The translations under genes were made by a program, and so were the position numbers. Under the pieces are notes generated by a model. It was not told the origin of the DNA. It ran no database searches and worked only from the letters and a program-made list of their open reading frames with translations. From assembly GCA_945903705.1 (NCBI GenBank), contig CAMDOZ010000010.1, positions 1 to 40,583 of the forward strand: 40,583 nucleotides of DNA. The letters are read 5' to 3'. Origin of the DNA: Fidelibacterota bacterium (lineage in GTDB: Bacteria; Pseudomonadota; Alphaproteobacteria; Rhodospirillales; Rhodospirillaceae). Positions 1 to 8,070 of the stretch are shown piece after piece; positions within the stretch are counted from its first letter, which is position 1, and each line of letters opens with the position of its first letter.

Positions 1-1
1 G

Positions 2-1003
2 AGCGACACGGGCGTTCGCTTTGTCATCCTCGCGGTCGTCGCCGCCGCGACCCTCGGCCTCATCTTCATTCGCACGAGCAGTGCGCGCTTTCCGCTCCTG
101 ATACTGCCGCTCGCCGTGGCGCTGGTGCACGGCGGCGGCATCACTGCGGCCGCACTGATCGATCCGCGACCCGATGTCGTGCGTTTCGCATTCATGTACG
201 CCTGCCTCGCTCCGTTCTTGTGCTTGCTCGCACCCACGAGACAAGGCGCACTCATGGCGACCGCCGCCATGAGCCTGATCGCCGCAGCGGGTGCATTAGC
301 AATTGGCGTGCGCGCGGAGTCTTTCAACCTCGTCCTGGCGCTTGCGCTGCTTGTGGCAATCTTCGTGTTGTCGATGTGCATCGCCGACGCCCTCGACGAC
401 TCGCGGCGCGAGACAGCTTTGCTGCGCGGCGAACTCGCGCGGCGCGCAACCTCCGACGAGATCACCGGCGTCTCGAACCGTGCGCACGTAAGCCTTCTTG
501 CGCAAAACGAATTCGCGCGTGCGCGCCGATACGGCGAAGCCTACTCGTGTCTCATGATCGAGATCGAGAGTTACGAGCGGCTCGCCGCCCACGGTCCCGC
601 GGCGCTCACCGCCATCGTGCAAGTCTTCACCGGCTATTGCGTCGTGGTGATGCGCCACTGCGACAGCTTCGGCCGCCTTGACCCGAACCGCTTCCTGGCC
701 CTGCTGCCGGAAACGCCGACGCTCGGCGCACACACGCTCGCAAACAGGATGTGCCGCGACATAGCCGCGCTCGATGTCGCGCACGCCGGCGGCAAGCTGA
801 ATTTCACGGTGAGCATCGGAGCAACGGAAATGCACGCCGTCGACCGCTGGGCCGGCGACATGCTGCGCCGGGCCGAACAAGGACTTGCCGATGCGCTCGA
901 ACGCGGCGGCAATTGCTGCGTATTCGCGACGCCGCCAACCAGCCCGCCGCCCACGAACGAGGCGACGCAGGAAAATAGCCCGGCGGGCAACACCAACGCA
1001 TGA
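2..1003 (+). CDS. Membrane protein with degenerate GGDEF domain (5' end missing)
   Basis: The reading frame is open from base 2, so the start lies outside the window. The visible part begins with hydrophobic segments (about bases 20-130, 190-330 and 335-390), then a short charged linker and a domain of about 160 residues with the layout of a diguanylate cyclase: the opening DxLTGLxNR element reads DEITGVSNRA (from about base 452), and a late FTVSIGAT element matches the usual S-x-G strand. The signature GGDEF is replaced by LDPNRF at 677-694, so the metal- and GTP-binding residues are gone. Active family members make cyclic di-GMP at the inner membrane; this one is probably inactive as a cyclase and may act as a sensor or binding partner. 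Its stop codon overlaps the start of the next gene (ATGA), which suggests translational coupling. Confidence 0.8.
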   Translation, partial: SDTGVRFVILAVVAAATLGLIFIRTSSARFPLLILPLAVALVHGGGITAAALIDPRPDVVRFAFMYACLAPFLCLLAPTRQGALMATAAMSLIAAAGALAIGVRAESFNLVLALALLVAIFVLSMCIADALDDSRRETALLRGELARRATSDEITGVSNRAHVSLLAQNEFARARRYGEAYSCLMIEIESYERLAAHGPAALTAIVQVFTGYCVVVMRHCDSFGRLDPNRFLALLPETPTLGAHTLANRMCRDIAALDVAHAGGKLNFTVSIGATEMHAVDRWAGDMLRRAEQGLADALERGGNCCVFATPPTSPPPTNEATQENSPAGNTNA

Positions 1004-1785
1004 GCGGCGCGACGGTCACTTGGAAGCCGGAGGTTTATCTTAACTTCGCGGCCTATCGTGCGAGGCCGGTCGACGATCTTTTGCCGCGCCTCACGCCGCC
1101 CGACCACGGCGCGATCTTCGATCTCGGATGCGGGCCCGGCAACGTCACGGCGAAACTGAAAGCCCGCTGGCCCGGGCGGCCGATCACGGGTGTTGATTCA
1201 TCACCCGAGATGCTCGAGGCCGCGCGCCGCGCCTACCCCGACGGAATAAGCTGGCAGCTGGGTGACATAGCCGGCTGGACACCCCCCTCGCCCGCGGCCC
1301 TCATCTTCGCCAACGCCGCTCTGCATTGGGTTGGCGATCACGAGCGGTTGTTTCCGCACCTTGCGCAATGTCTCGCGCCCGGGGGCGTGTTTGCCGCGCA
1401 GATGCCGGTCGGACAGAAAGCTCCCTACCACACCTGCCTTGACGAACTCGCGTTTGGGCCTCGCTGGCGGGAGAAACTCGCCAAAGGCCATCGCCAGCGG
1501 GCGCCGCTTGCGCCGAGCGCCTACTACGATCTCATCGCTCCGCTGATGGACGAAATCGACATCTGGGAGACGGACTATCACCACGTGCTCGCGGGCGAGG
1601 ATCCGGTGGTGGCATGGGCCGCCGGCACGGCGCTCCGGCCGTATACGAGCCTGCTTGATGAAGCCGAGGCCGCGGAGTTTACAGCCGCCTATGCCGATGC
1701 ATTGCGCGCGGCGTATCCGCCGCAGCCCGACGGGCGCACGATGTTCTGCATGCGCCGCATCTTCATCGTCGCGAGGGCGCGATAG
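1000..1785 (+). CDS. tam: Trans-aconitate 2-methyltransferase
   Basis: A 261-residue class I SAM-dependent methyltransferase close in length to E. coli Tam (about 252). The SAM-binding glycine motif IFDLGCGPGNVT lies near residues 39-50, followed by an acidic residue at the end of the second strand (GVDSSPEMLEAA), and the conserved NAALHWV stretch near residues 104-110 is typical of this family. Tam methylates trans-aconitate, a by-product that inhibits the citric acid cycle enzyme aconitase, in the cytoplasm. The start ATG overlaps the stop of the degenerate GGDEF gene by four bases. Assignment to the family is strong; the exact substrate is inferred from similarity. Confidence 0.85.
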   Translation: MSGATVTWKPEVYLNFAAYRARPVDDLLPRLTPPDHGAIFDLGCGPGNVTAKLKARWPGRPITGVDSSPEMLEAARRAYPDGISWQLGDIAGWTPPSPAALIFANAALHWVGDHERLFPHLAQCLAPGGVFAAQMPVGQKAPYHTCLDELAFGPRWREKLAKGHRQRAPLAPSAYYDLIAPLMDEIDIWETDYHHVLAGEDPVVAWAAGTALRPYTSLLDEAEAAEFTAAYADALRAAYPPQPDGRTMFCMRRIFIVARAR

Positions 1786-1790
1786 CAATC

Positions 1791-1857
1791 CTCCTTCGCC
1801 TTGCGGCTTCGGAGGACCTACATGCTCAAGACCCGCCGAAGCTTTAGCGAAGGCGGG
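1791..1857. repeat. Interspersed palindromic repeat (TTCGC/GGCGG type)
   Basis: The non-coding stretch after tam holds two short imperfect palindromes. The first runs from TCCTTCGCC (1792-1800) to GGCTTCGGAGGA (1805-1816). The second pairs CCCGCC (1832-1837) with GGCGGG (1852-1857) around GAAGCTTTAGCGAA. From memory, this pair of elements is a common intergenic repeat in alphaproteobacterial chromosomes; no copy count could be made here. It may also help end tam transcription. Confidence 0.55.
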
Positions 1858-1902
1858 AAGTGTGAAGCGGTTTTGCGTTGAATCGCGCCCCATCATTTAA
1901 AA

Positions 1903-1951
1903 TAGCGCAAGATAGGATCGGATTGATTCAATCCGATCCGGCCTTGCGCTA
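1903..1951. repeat. Two-tier perfect hairpin, possible terminator or mobile palindrome
   Basis: An outer 9-bp stem TAGCGCAAG (1903-1911) with CTTGCGCTA (1943-1951) encloses, after a symmetrical 3-base internal loop, an 11-bp perfect stem GGATCGGATTG (1915-1925) with CAATCCGATCC (1929-1939) and a 3-base loop. It sits between the convergent tam (+) and the small gene at 1978-2268 (-). There is no long T run on either side. It could be a bidirectional terminator or a member of a dispersed palindrome family. A second small inverted repeat, CGGACC with GGTCCG, follows at about 1955-1972. Confidence 0.6.
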
Positions 1952-1977
1952 GGCCGGACCTAGACCGGTCCGTCTAG

Positions 1978-2268
1978 CTAGAAGGTTTCGATTTCCCGGA
2001 GACGAATGACCGCGTCGAGCGCTTCGCCGAAAGTGAGGTCGGGGCGCACCGACATCACCGCCGCGGCTGCCGCGCGGCTCTGTCCCATATAATCCCGACC
2101 CGTTGCGCGGGCGCTCATGACCGTGCGCGAGACGACGCCTTTGAGGTCGCGGGCGTCGAAGCGCTTGGCGCGCCCACCCGCTTCGCGTCCAAGGACGCGC
2201 GGCTCCATCGGAGCAACCGGCGCGGCCGTGAACGAACGTCCAAAGTTCTCGGTCGAGACAATTGCCAT
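1978..2268 (-). CDS. Small conserved-looking protein of unknown function
   Basis: A 96-residue soluble protein that I do not recognise. The ATG at 2268 is chosen because AGGAG lies six bases upstream on the minus strand; a longer frame upstream looks like read-through of non-coding DNA (Arg/His-rich). The sequence is Ala/Arg-rich, with an FGRSF segment near the N-terminus and a predicted helical C-terminal half (DLTFGEALDAVIRLREIE). There is no signal peptide, membrane segment or cysteine. It lies downstream of the DUF1289 gene on the same strand with a gap of about 107 bases, which holds a small hairpin. Confidence 0.65.
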   Translation of the reverse strand: MAIVSTENFGRSFTAAPVAPMEPRVLGREAGGRAKRFDARDLKGVVSRTVMSARATGRDYMGQSRAAAAAVMSVRPDLTFGEALDAVIRLREIETF

Positions 2269-2331
2269 AGTGAGCTCCTGCGCACAGAGGGGGACCCAAT
2301 GATCAAACGGCGCTGGCCCCTGCAAGTTCCC

Positions 2332-2353
2332 TGTGGATAAAACTTGTTTATCC
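2332..2353. promoter_or_regulatory. DnaA-box-like 9-mer inside a 7-bp hairpin
   Basis: TGTGGATAA at 2332-2340 is, on the minus strand, TTATCCACA, a perfect match to the consensus DnaA box. It overlaps an inverted repeat GGATAAA (2335-2341) with TTTATCC (2347-2353) around a 5-base loop. Only one full match is seen, so this may be chance or a local DnaA-responsive or terminator-like element, not an origin. Confidence 0.3.
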
Positions 2354-2375
2354 CTGGGATATCTAGGACCCGGCT

Positions 2376-2645
2376 TTAGCGGTCGGACTCCAGGGGTTTC
2401 CAGTCTTTCCCCCGTGGCGCGATCGATTTGGCGCGTTCGGCGCAGGCGGCGACGGTCACGCGTTTCTCCGCCATGGTCATGGTGCGCCAGGCGCCGATCT
2501 CCTGGATTGTGCGCAGGCAGCCGATGCAAAGGCCGGTGGTGCGGTCCATGGTGCAGACACTGACGCACGGCGATGCCACGACATCCTCATCGGGGATCTC
2601 GGCATCGGGGGGATCATCGGCCGTGGGAGCCGGAGGAACTGTCAT
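2376..2645 (-). CDS. DUF1289 domain protein
   Basis: An 89-residue protein with the DUF1289 signature: SPCVSVC followed by LCIGCLRTIQEI, giving four cysteines spaced C-x3-C-x8-C-x2-C near residues 27-43. The pattern suggests a metal or iron-sulfur site, but the function of the family is not established. The first 25 residues are acidic and Pro-rich, with no signal peptide. No clear ribosome binding site precedes the ATG. The gene diverges from queF across a 50-base gap that must hold both promoters. The family assignment is firm because of the cysteine pattern. Confidence 0.85.
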   Translation of the reverse strand: MTVPPAPTADDPPDAEIPDEDVVASPCVSVCTMDRTTGLCIGCLRTIQEIGAWRTMTMAEKRVTVAACAERAKSIAPRGKDWKPLESDR

Positions 2646-2695
2646 GCGACGTAAGCGTGCGTGCTAGGATGTGAAGCAATCAGCAGGATAGAGCG

Positions 2696-3154
2696 ATGAG
2701 TATACCGGATAACCTGACCCAACTCGGCGAACAAGCACAGCTGCCCGCGTCTCCGGACGTGGCGGTGCTGGAAACCGTTCCGAATCCGCATCGGGAGACA
2801 GATTACCTGATCCGATTCACCTGCCCCGAATTCACCTCGCTCTGCCCGGTCACCGGGCAGCCCGACTTCGCTCACCTGGTGATCGACTACGTCGCGGACG
2901 AGACCATCGTCGAATCAAAATCGCTAAAACTCTTCCTCGGCTCGTTCCGCAACCATGGTGCATTCCACGAGGACTGCACGCTTACGATCGCCAAGCGAAT
3001 CGTGGAAGCCGCAGCACCGAGATGGCTGCGCATCGGCGGCTACTGGTACCCGCGCGGCGGAATTCCCATCGACGTGTTCTGGCAAACGGGAGCGCCGCCG
3101 GAGGATCTCTGGGTGCCCGATCAGGGCGTCGCGCCGTATCGCGGGCGCGGCTGA
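2696..3154 (+). CDS. queF: NADPH-dependent 7-cyano-7-deazaguanine reductase
   Basis: A 152-residue unimodular QueF. This cytoplasmic enzyme reduces preQ0 to preQ1 in queuosine biosynthesis for tRNA modification. Catalytic Cys50 lies in the [12 protein letters not shown] motif, Asp57 follows, and the diagnostic QueF motif [16 protein letters not shown] begins at residue 73. His91-Glu92 in FHEDC match the substrate-binding pair of the family. The length fits the short YkvM-like subgroup and not the long E. coli form. The ATG is preceded by an AGGA element. A strong terminator follows 28 bases after the stop. No other queuosine gene is in the window. Confidence 0.95.
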   Translation: MSIPDNLTQLGEQAQLPASPDVAVLETVPNPHRETDYLIRFTCPEFTSLCPVTGQPDFAHLVIDYVADETIVESKSLKLFLGSFRNHGAFHEDCTLTIAKRIVEAAAPRWLRIGGYWYPRGGIPIDVFWQTGAPPEDLWVPDQGVAPYRGRG

Positions 3155-3182
3155 TCGCATTCATCGCTCGTACAGGAAAAAT

Positions 3183-3213
3183 AAAAAGGGGCGCGGATAC
3201 CGCGCCCCTTTTT
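3183..3213. terminator. Bidirectional intrinsic terminator after queF
   Basis: A 14-bp perfect stem, AAAAAGGGGCGCGG (3183-3196) with CCGCGCCCCTTTTT (3200-3213) and loop ATA. It has a T run on both strands, so it can stop queF transcription and also that of msrB coming from the other side. Confidence 0.93.
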
Positions 3214-3416
3214 GTCTCCTGGTCAGCCGGATTACAGCGACCTGGAGCCCTCCCCCCCTCGTGTCAGATGCGGCGCTCGGAGGTGCGCCGCGACGGCGAA
3301 AACATTGCTTATCGACCCCGCGCGGGCAAGCTCGACCTTAACAAGACCGTAATATTTTTCGGTTGACGGACAAATATGTCACGGTCGCGGTTGAGTAGCC
3401 GGGCAACTTCGCGCGG
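3214..3416. other. Intergenic region between convergent queF and msrB
   Basis: About 200 bases beyond the terminator. I see no credible gene, RNA structure or second terminator. The stretch near 3340-3380 is richer in A/T than its surroundings and holds a TTGACG hexamer without a matching -10 element. Confidence 0.5.
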
Positions 3417-3818
3417 TTATGAGTCGGATTTGTCTTTTAAATTCAGCGATGCCGAATTGATGCAATAGCGCTCGCCCGTGGGCGCCGGACCATCCGGAAA
3501 CACATGTCCCAGGTGGCCGCCACAATTTGCGCAGGTCACTTCGACCCTCACCATGCCGTGGCTGGTGTCGCGATGTTCCTCGATCGCCTCAACGGACGCG
3601 GGCGCGAAGAAACTCGGCCACCCGCAACCGGACTCAAACTTGGTCTTGGCGTCGAACAGAATTGCTCCGCAGCCGGCACAGGTGAATCTGCCCTCGCCCT
3701 TGAAGTCGTTGTAGGCGCCGGTGAACGGGCGCTCGGTTCCCTTCTGACGCAAGATGCGGAACTGCTCCGCCGTCAGCTCGTTCCGCCATTGCTCGTCGGA
3801 CTTCGAGATCTTCGCCAT
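3417..3818 (-). CDS. msrB: Peptide-methionine (R)-S-oxide reductase
   Basis: A 133-residue MsrB that repairs the R form of methionine sulfoxide in oxidised proteins, using thioredoxin. Two CxxC pairs (Cys47/Cys50 and Cys96/Cys99) form the structural zinc site; the catalytic Cys119 lies in the RYCINSASL motif; the SGCGWPSF motif carries Cys65. A TTG codon stands directly before the ATG, but the ATG at 3818 is preferred because GGGAGGAGG lies just upstream. There is no signal peptide, so it is cytoplasmic. It lies 13 bases after the DUF2333 gene on the same strand and is probably co-transcribed. Confidence 0.95.
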   Translation of the reverse strand: MAKISKSDEQWRNELTAEQFRILRQKGTERPFTGAYNDFKGEGRFTCAGCGAILFDAKTKFESGCGWPSFFAPASVEAIEEHRDTSHGMVRVEVTCANCGGHLGHVFPDGPAPTGERYCINSASLNLKDKSDS

Positions 3819-3831
3819 CAACCTCCTCCCT

Positions 3832-4839
3832 TCACTTCTGCAGCGTGTCGACGAGCTCGCGAAGCTGCGTACGAGCGCGCAGGAGGTGGAAGCCCAAGGT
3901 GGCGAGGTGCGAGGGTGAAAGCGTGCTGTCCTGCTCGCCGTTGACCACGATCAGAGGGTCCATGCTTGCGCCGGTGCGCATCGAGGTCAGCATGTTGGTC
4001 CAGATTTCGCCCGCGCGACGTTCCTCGATGACGGTCGAGAAGTCTTGGCCGACGGCGTTCAAGATCACGGCATAACCGTACATTTTGCCTTTGACGTTGA
4101 AGAAGACGTCGTCGGCCCGGGAATCAAAATGGCCGCCCGCCGCGGCGACGCGCTCGTCGAGCACCGCGCTGGATGAGCCGAGATCGGAGGCGATGCGGTC
4201 GAGCAGCACGATGAGATTGTCGGCGCGCCGCTCGAAGGTCGCTTTCCCCGCGGCAACGTCGCGGTTGTATTGGAGAAGCGCGTCGACGCCCCTTCGGTAC
4301 TGTGCCTCAGCCTTGGCGTCCGGCCAGATATTGCCTTGTCCCCAGTACCAGACCGTGCCGTCGTACCTGAGCAGCGACGAGGCGCGGTCGACATTCTCGT
4401 CGATGGCGCTGGAACCGCGCACGCGGCCGAGGTGATCCCCGAGCTCGAGAGCAAAGCGCGACACGGCGTACATGATGCCGAGCTGATAGTTCGGTGTGTT
4501 GTCCAACGGGGCCGACGGATGCCAGAACGGTTTGTTCGCGATCCAGCGGTCAGCCTCGCGCATGGTGACGGTCGCGGCGATGGCGACCGCCTGACTCCCG
4601 CCCTGCACGCTGTATTGCGGCGCCGGCGCGACGTCGAGATCGTCGTCGATCTCGTTGAACACCAGCATGCCCAGCGGATAGTAGACGATGAAGACGAACA
4701 GGATCGCCGCTACGATCCAAGGGAGTGCGCGACTTAAGGTATCTTGCATGTCCGCGGCGGACGCTTGCGCCACCTGCTCGCGTCCCGCACTCAACAGGCC
4801 CTTCAGCCGGTCTAAGATTTGACGAAGAAATTCGGGCAT
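3832..4839 (-). CDS. DUF2333 family membrane protein
   Basis: A 335-residue protein with one strong membrane helix at about residues 38-62 ([20 protein letters not shown]) and a large, mainly helical domain after it, probably periplasmic. The [19 protein letters not shown] and [15 protein letters not shown] stretches fit the DUF2333 family. The N-terminal 37 residues are probably cytoplasmic. The function is unknown. It leads a two-gene unit with msrB and diverges from the EamA-like transporter gene across about 105 bases. The family call is from recognition of sequence character, with no search behind it. Confidence 0.8.
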   Translation of the reverse strand: MPEFLRQILDRLKGLLSAGREQVAQASAADMQDTLSRALPWIVAAILFVFIVYYPLGMLVFNEIDDDLDVAPAPQYSVQGGSQAVAIAATVTMREADRWIANKPFWHPSAPLDNTPNYQLGIMYAVSRFALELGDHLGRVRGSSAIDENVDRASSLLRYDGTVWYWGQGNIWPDAKAEAQYRRGVDALLQYNRDVAAGKATFERRADNLIVLLDRIASDLGSSSAVLDERVAAAGGHFDSRADDVFFNVKGKMYGYAVILNAVGQDFSTVIEERRAGEIWTNMLTSMRTGASMDPLIVVNGEQDSTLSPSHLATLGFHLLRARTQLRELVDTLQK

Positions 4840-4944
4840 GGGGCTGATTGTGCTAAAGCGCTGGAACTATGGGCGGATCGGTCTGCCCAAGATGGAGTTA
4901 AGGCGATGGCGGGTCAATGGCTGGAACAACGCGGAGCTTAAGTG

Positions 4945-5829
4945 ATGCTCGCCATTAGTCTGCCCGCACTGGCGCTCGGCCTCGCCTGCGGCATTCTGTA
5001 TTCGGCCGGCGACTACTTCCGCAAGGCTGCCCCCGCCACGTGCCCGTCGGAGACAATTCTCTTCTACTATATCGGCGGGCAGCTCCCGGTGCTTGCGACA
5101 TGGGTGCTGTGGACCGGCGAGACGAGCATTTCGCTGGGGTATCTTGGACCGGGACTTATCGACGCGGCCTTCGGTCTTGGGGCGAACCTGCTCTTTATCG
5201 TGTCCATTCGGCGGTCGCCGCTCAGCCTGATGATCCCGCTGCTGGCCCTTGTTCCAGTGGCCGCGCTGCTCGTAGGCGGCCTCATGCTCGGCGAGTGGCC
5301 GACTCCCCGGCAGGACCTAGGCGTCGTCATGATCGCCGCCGGGCTGTTTATCCTCTTTCAGCCGCCGGGCGCCCAGCTGGGACTGAAAGCGGCCTGGCGC
5401 ACGTTGAAGGCCGAGCGCGGAACGGCGCCGATGCTGGGGGTCATCCTGCTCTGGGCGACCACGCCGTCCCTCGACAAGCTCTGTTTGGCTTACGCCTCGC
5501 CGGGCATGCATGGGCTGTTGCAAGTCGCGCTGATCTGGACGGCGCTCTTGCTCGGGGCCCTTGCGCGCGGGCTTGGGACCTTGCGCATCTCCGGCGACGC
5601 CGCGCGCCCGGTCGGCGGCGCAGCCGTGACCGGCGCGCTTGCCTATCTGCTCCAGCTCTTCGCCTATTCCATCGCGATGGTCGCGCTGATCGAAGTCATT
5701 AAGCGGACGGTGGCCCTTCTGTTGTCGCTCGTCCTGGGCCGGGCCGCCTTCAGCGAACCACTCACCGGCATGAAGGTTGCCGGCATCGCGATCATCGCCG
5801 CCGGCCTCGTGCTGGTGATGCTCGGCTAA
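4945..5829 (+). CDS. EamA/DMT-superfamily transporter
   Basis: A 294-residue integral membrane protein with about ten hydrophobic helices in two similar halves, as in drug/metabolite exporters of the EamA type. The C-terminal helix pair (ALIEVIKRTVALLLSLVLG and GIAIIAAGLVLVML) matches the usual end of each repeat, where a Glu-x-x-hydrophobic pattern precedes the last helices. A GTG lies one codon earlier, but the ATG at 4945 is chosen because GGAG lies eight bases upstream. The substrate cannot be read from the sequence or from the neighbours. The stop is nine bases from the convergent phosphatase gene. Confidence 0.85.
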   Translation: MLAISLPALALGLACGILYSAGDYFRKAAPATCPSETILFYYIGGQLPVLATWVLWTGETSISLGYLGPGLIDAAFGLGANLLFIVSIRRSPLSLMIPLLALVPVAALLVGGLMLGEWPTPRQDLGVVMIAAGLFILFQPPGAQLGLKAAWRTLKAERGTAPMLGVILLWATTPSLDKLCLAYASPGMHGLLQVALIWTALLLGALARGLGTLRISGDAARPVGGAAVTGALAYLLQLFAYSIAMVALIEVIKRTVALLLSLVLGRAAFSEPLTGMKVAGIAIIAAGLVLVMLG

Positions 5830-5838
5830 GCCGCCTGC

Positions 5839-8007
5839 TTATTCGCCTTTGCCGAGGAACTTTACGACGACAAGAGTGACGTCGTCGCTTTGCGTCGCAC
5901 CGCCGGAGAAGGCTGCAAGCGCATCGACGACCGCATCGCAGATCTGCGCCGCGGGGAGATGCGAGTTGGCGCGGATCACATCCATCAGGCCTTCCTTGCC
6001 AAAAGCCGCGCCCTCCGGATTGCGCGTTTCCCAGATACCGTCCGTGCCGATGATAAGAAGCGCGCTCGCGGGCCACTCCTCTCGCGCGTTCTCATGGAAC
6101 TGCCAATCCGGATTGACACCCAAGGGAATGTCATGAGCCGCCAGTTCCTCGAACTCGCGCGTGGCGCGGTCGAAAAACAGAAGCGGTCCGTGGCCCGCGC
6201 TGATCCAGCGCAGACGGCGCGTCTCTGGTTCGAGCACCAGATAGACCAGCGTGACGAATCGTCCCGCCGCGGCATCCTGCGCGACGTGACGGTTCACGGC
6301 GCGCATCACCGGCTGCAGCGCCGCATCTTCTTCGGCGAAGCTGCGCAAGAGCGCGCGGACCGAGGTCATCGTAAGGGCGGCGACGATGCCGTGGCCGGAG
6401 ACATCGCCCACGACAAGGCCCAGCCGTACGCGCCCGTCGCTCGTGTGCAGGGGAATGAAATCATAGTAATCGCCGCCGACGGCGTCGTGATAGACGCTGC
6501 GGCCCGCGATGTCGAAACCTTCGATCCGCGGCGGCGCTTCTGGGAGCAGTTTCTGTTGCACCTCACGCGCAAGGGTGAGGGATTCCTTCACTTGAATATG
6601 ATTGCGCAGCTCCGGAACCATGGCGTTGAAGACCGCGGCGAGGTCGCCTACTTCGTCGCGGCTGGTGACTTCGGCCCTGGCTTCGAGGTTGCCGCGCGCA
6701 AGGCCCTCGGCGGTGGCCGCGAGTTCGCGCAAGGGGCTTGTGATCGTGCGCGCCGCGAGCGCCGCAAGACCGGCGATCATCACGACCAGGGCAATCGAGG
6801 CGATCCCCGCCAGACGCACCTCGTCGACCACCGCCTGGCGCACATTGTCTTGGGCCTTGTCGGCGACGCCTTCGATGTCGTCGACGGGCACTATATAGAG
6901 GATTGTTGAACCCAGGTTCTCGAGACCGCCGTAAACCCAAAGGGACTCCCTGCCCCTGTGCGCGCCGCGCTGGATCCCGTCGCGGCCCGCAAGAAGATCG
7001 GCCGTGACGGCGTCGAAGATCGTTTTTTCCGCTTCAAGCGCCGGCGTTTCCGGCCGCGCGTCCCAGGCGATGCCGGTGTCGCGATAGAGGCTGGAGGCGA
7101 TCACCCGCAGCACCGGAGCGCCGGTGCTGGTTCCTTGCACGAACGGATTTCCGCTCTGATCGGCAAGCTGGACGATAAAGCTCTCGGCGGTGGCGCCGAG
7201 ACGCGCGCGTGCGTGGACGCCGTTGAGGAAAGACAAGACGTCCACGTCGATGGCCGCAACACCGGCGAAAACGCCCTCGCCCTTCCGAATGGGCATCGTG
7301 GCGGTGAGCAGAAGGCGCCGCGTTGACGCATCGAGCAGCGGCGGGTTCCACACCACGTCGTCGGCATTCATCGTATTGCGATACCACTCGCGCTGCCGCG
7401 GATCATAATTGAGCGGGTAGCCGCCGTGGCCCGGGAATGAGGCGTGGACGCCTTCTTCCAGCGTGACGTACTGCCAATAGAAGAGACTGGGGTTGTCCTC
7501 GGCGAGGCGACGATAGAGGGCGTCCATACCGGCAAGCCGGCGCATCATCGGCCGGACCGCATCCGGTTCCACTCCGGGCGCGACCAAGAACGACTGGTGC
7601 TCGCGCGAAATCGGGATCGCTTGCAACTCGCCGGTCGGCGAGGCGATGGCGTGATCGATCGCAAGTTCCGTCCCCGGCGGCCAGGTCTTGGGAGAGTCGA
7701 GGTGCGTATGAAAATAGAGCGGCGCCTCAACCACCGGCGGATCGCCGGCGAGGCGGGTTTCGACGTCGCCGGCGAGGAGGCGAAGCGCAAGCTCGACCTG
7801 GCGCCGCTGGGACTCCATCAGGTCCGACGACGTGGCCACAGCTTGCAGAAGCTGATTCTGCATCTCGCCGACGGCCGCCGTCTTGCCGGCGCCCGCGATG
7901 GCGCGGCCGAGACTCTCCATCGCCTTGTCGCTGCGCCAAGAGAGGGCCGCCAGCGGAATGAGGCCGATGACCAAGAGAAGGATGAAGAGCTTCGCTTGAA
8001 TGCGCAT
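5839..8007 (-). CDS. Membrane sensor with Cache-like, HAMP and PP2C (SpoIIE/RsbU) phosphatase domains
   Basis: A 722-residue membrane protein. Domains in order: helix at 6-23; periplasmic sensing region of about 370 residues with a Cache-like YDPRQREWY motif at 201-209; second helix at 401-419; HAMP about 420-470; a PP2C-type serine phosphatase domain about 475-720. The phosphatase motifs are intact: GGDYYD 511-516, GDVSGHG 534-540, SAGHGP 603-608, GTDGIWE 654-660 and DDVT 708-711, with the metal-binding aspartates present. Such proteins dephosphorylate anti-sigma-factor antagonists in partner-switching pathways. No STAS or RsbW-like kinase gene is in the window. It lies 63 bases downstream of the degenerate EAL gene and is probably in one operon with it. 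Confidence 0.93.
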   Translation of the reverse strand: MRIQAKLFILLLVIGLIPLAALSWRSDKAMESLGRAIAGAGKTAAVGEMQNQLLQAVATSSDLMESQRRQVELALRLLAGDVETRLAGDPPVVEAPLYFHTHLDSPKTWPPGTELAIDHAIASPTGELQAIPISREHQSFLVAPGVEPDAVRPMMRRLAGMDALYRRLAEDNPSLFYWQYVTLEEGVHASFPGHGGYPLNYDPRQREWYRNTMNADDVVWNPPLLDASTRRLLLTATMPIRKGEGVFAGVAAIDVDVLSFLNGVHARARLGATAESFIVQLADQSGNPFVQGTSTGAPVLRVIASSLYRDTGIAWDARPETPALEAEKTIFDAVTADLLAGRDGIQRGAHRGRESLWVYGGLENLGSTILYIVPVDDIEGVADKAQDNVRQAVVDEVRLAGIASIALVVMIAGLAALAARTITSPLRELAATAEGLARGNLEARAEVTSRDEVGDLAAVFNAMVPELRNHIQVKESLTLAREVQQKLLPEAPPRIEGFDIAGRSVYHDAVGGDYYDFIPLHTSDGRVRLGLVVGDVSGHGIVAALTMTSVRALLRSFAEEDAALQPVMRAVNRHVAQDAAAGRFVTLVYLVLEPETRRLRWISAGHGPLLFFDRATREFEELAAHDIPLGVNPDWQFHENAREEWPASALLIIGTDGIWETRNPEGAAFGKEGLMDVIRANSHLPAAQICDAVVDALAAFSGGATQSDDVTLVVVKFLGKGE

Positions 8008-8070
8008 GGCAGCGGTATAGCGAACTAACGAAGGTTGGGATACTTTCCGATGGCCTTGGCCGATCGGCAG

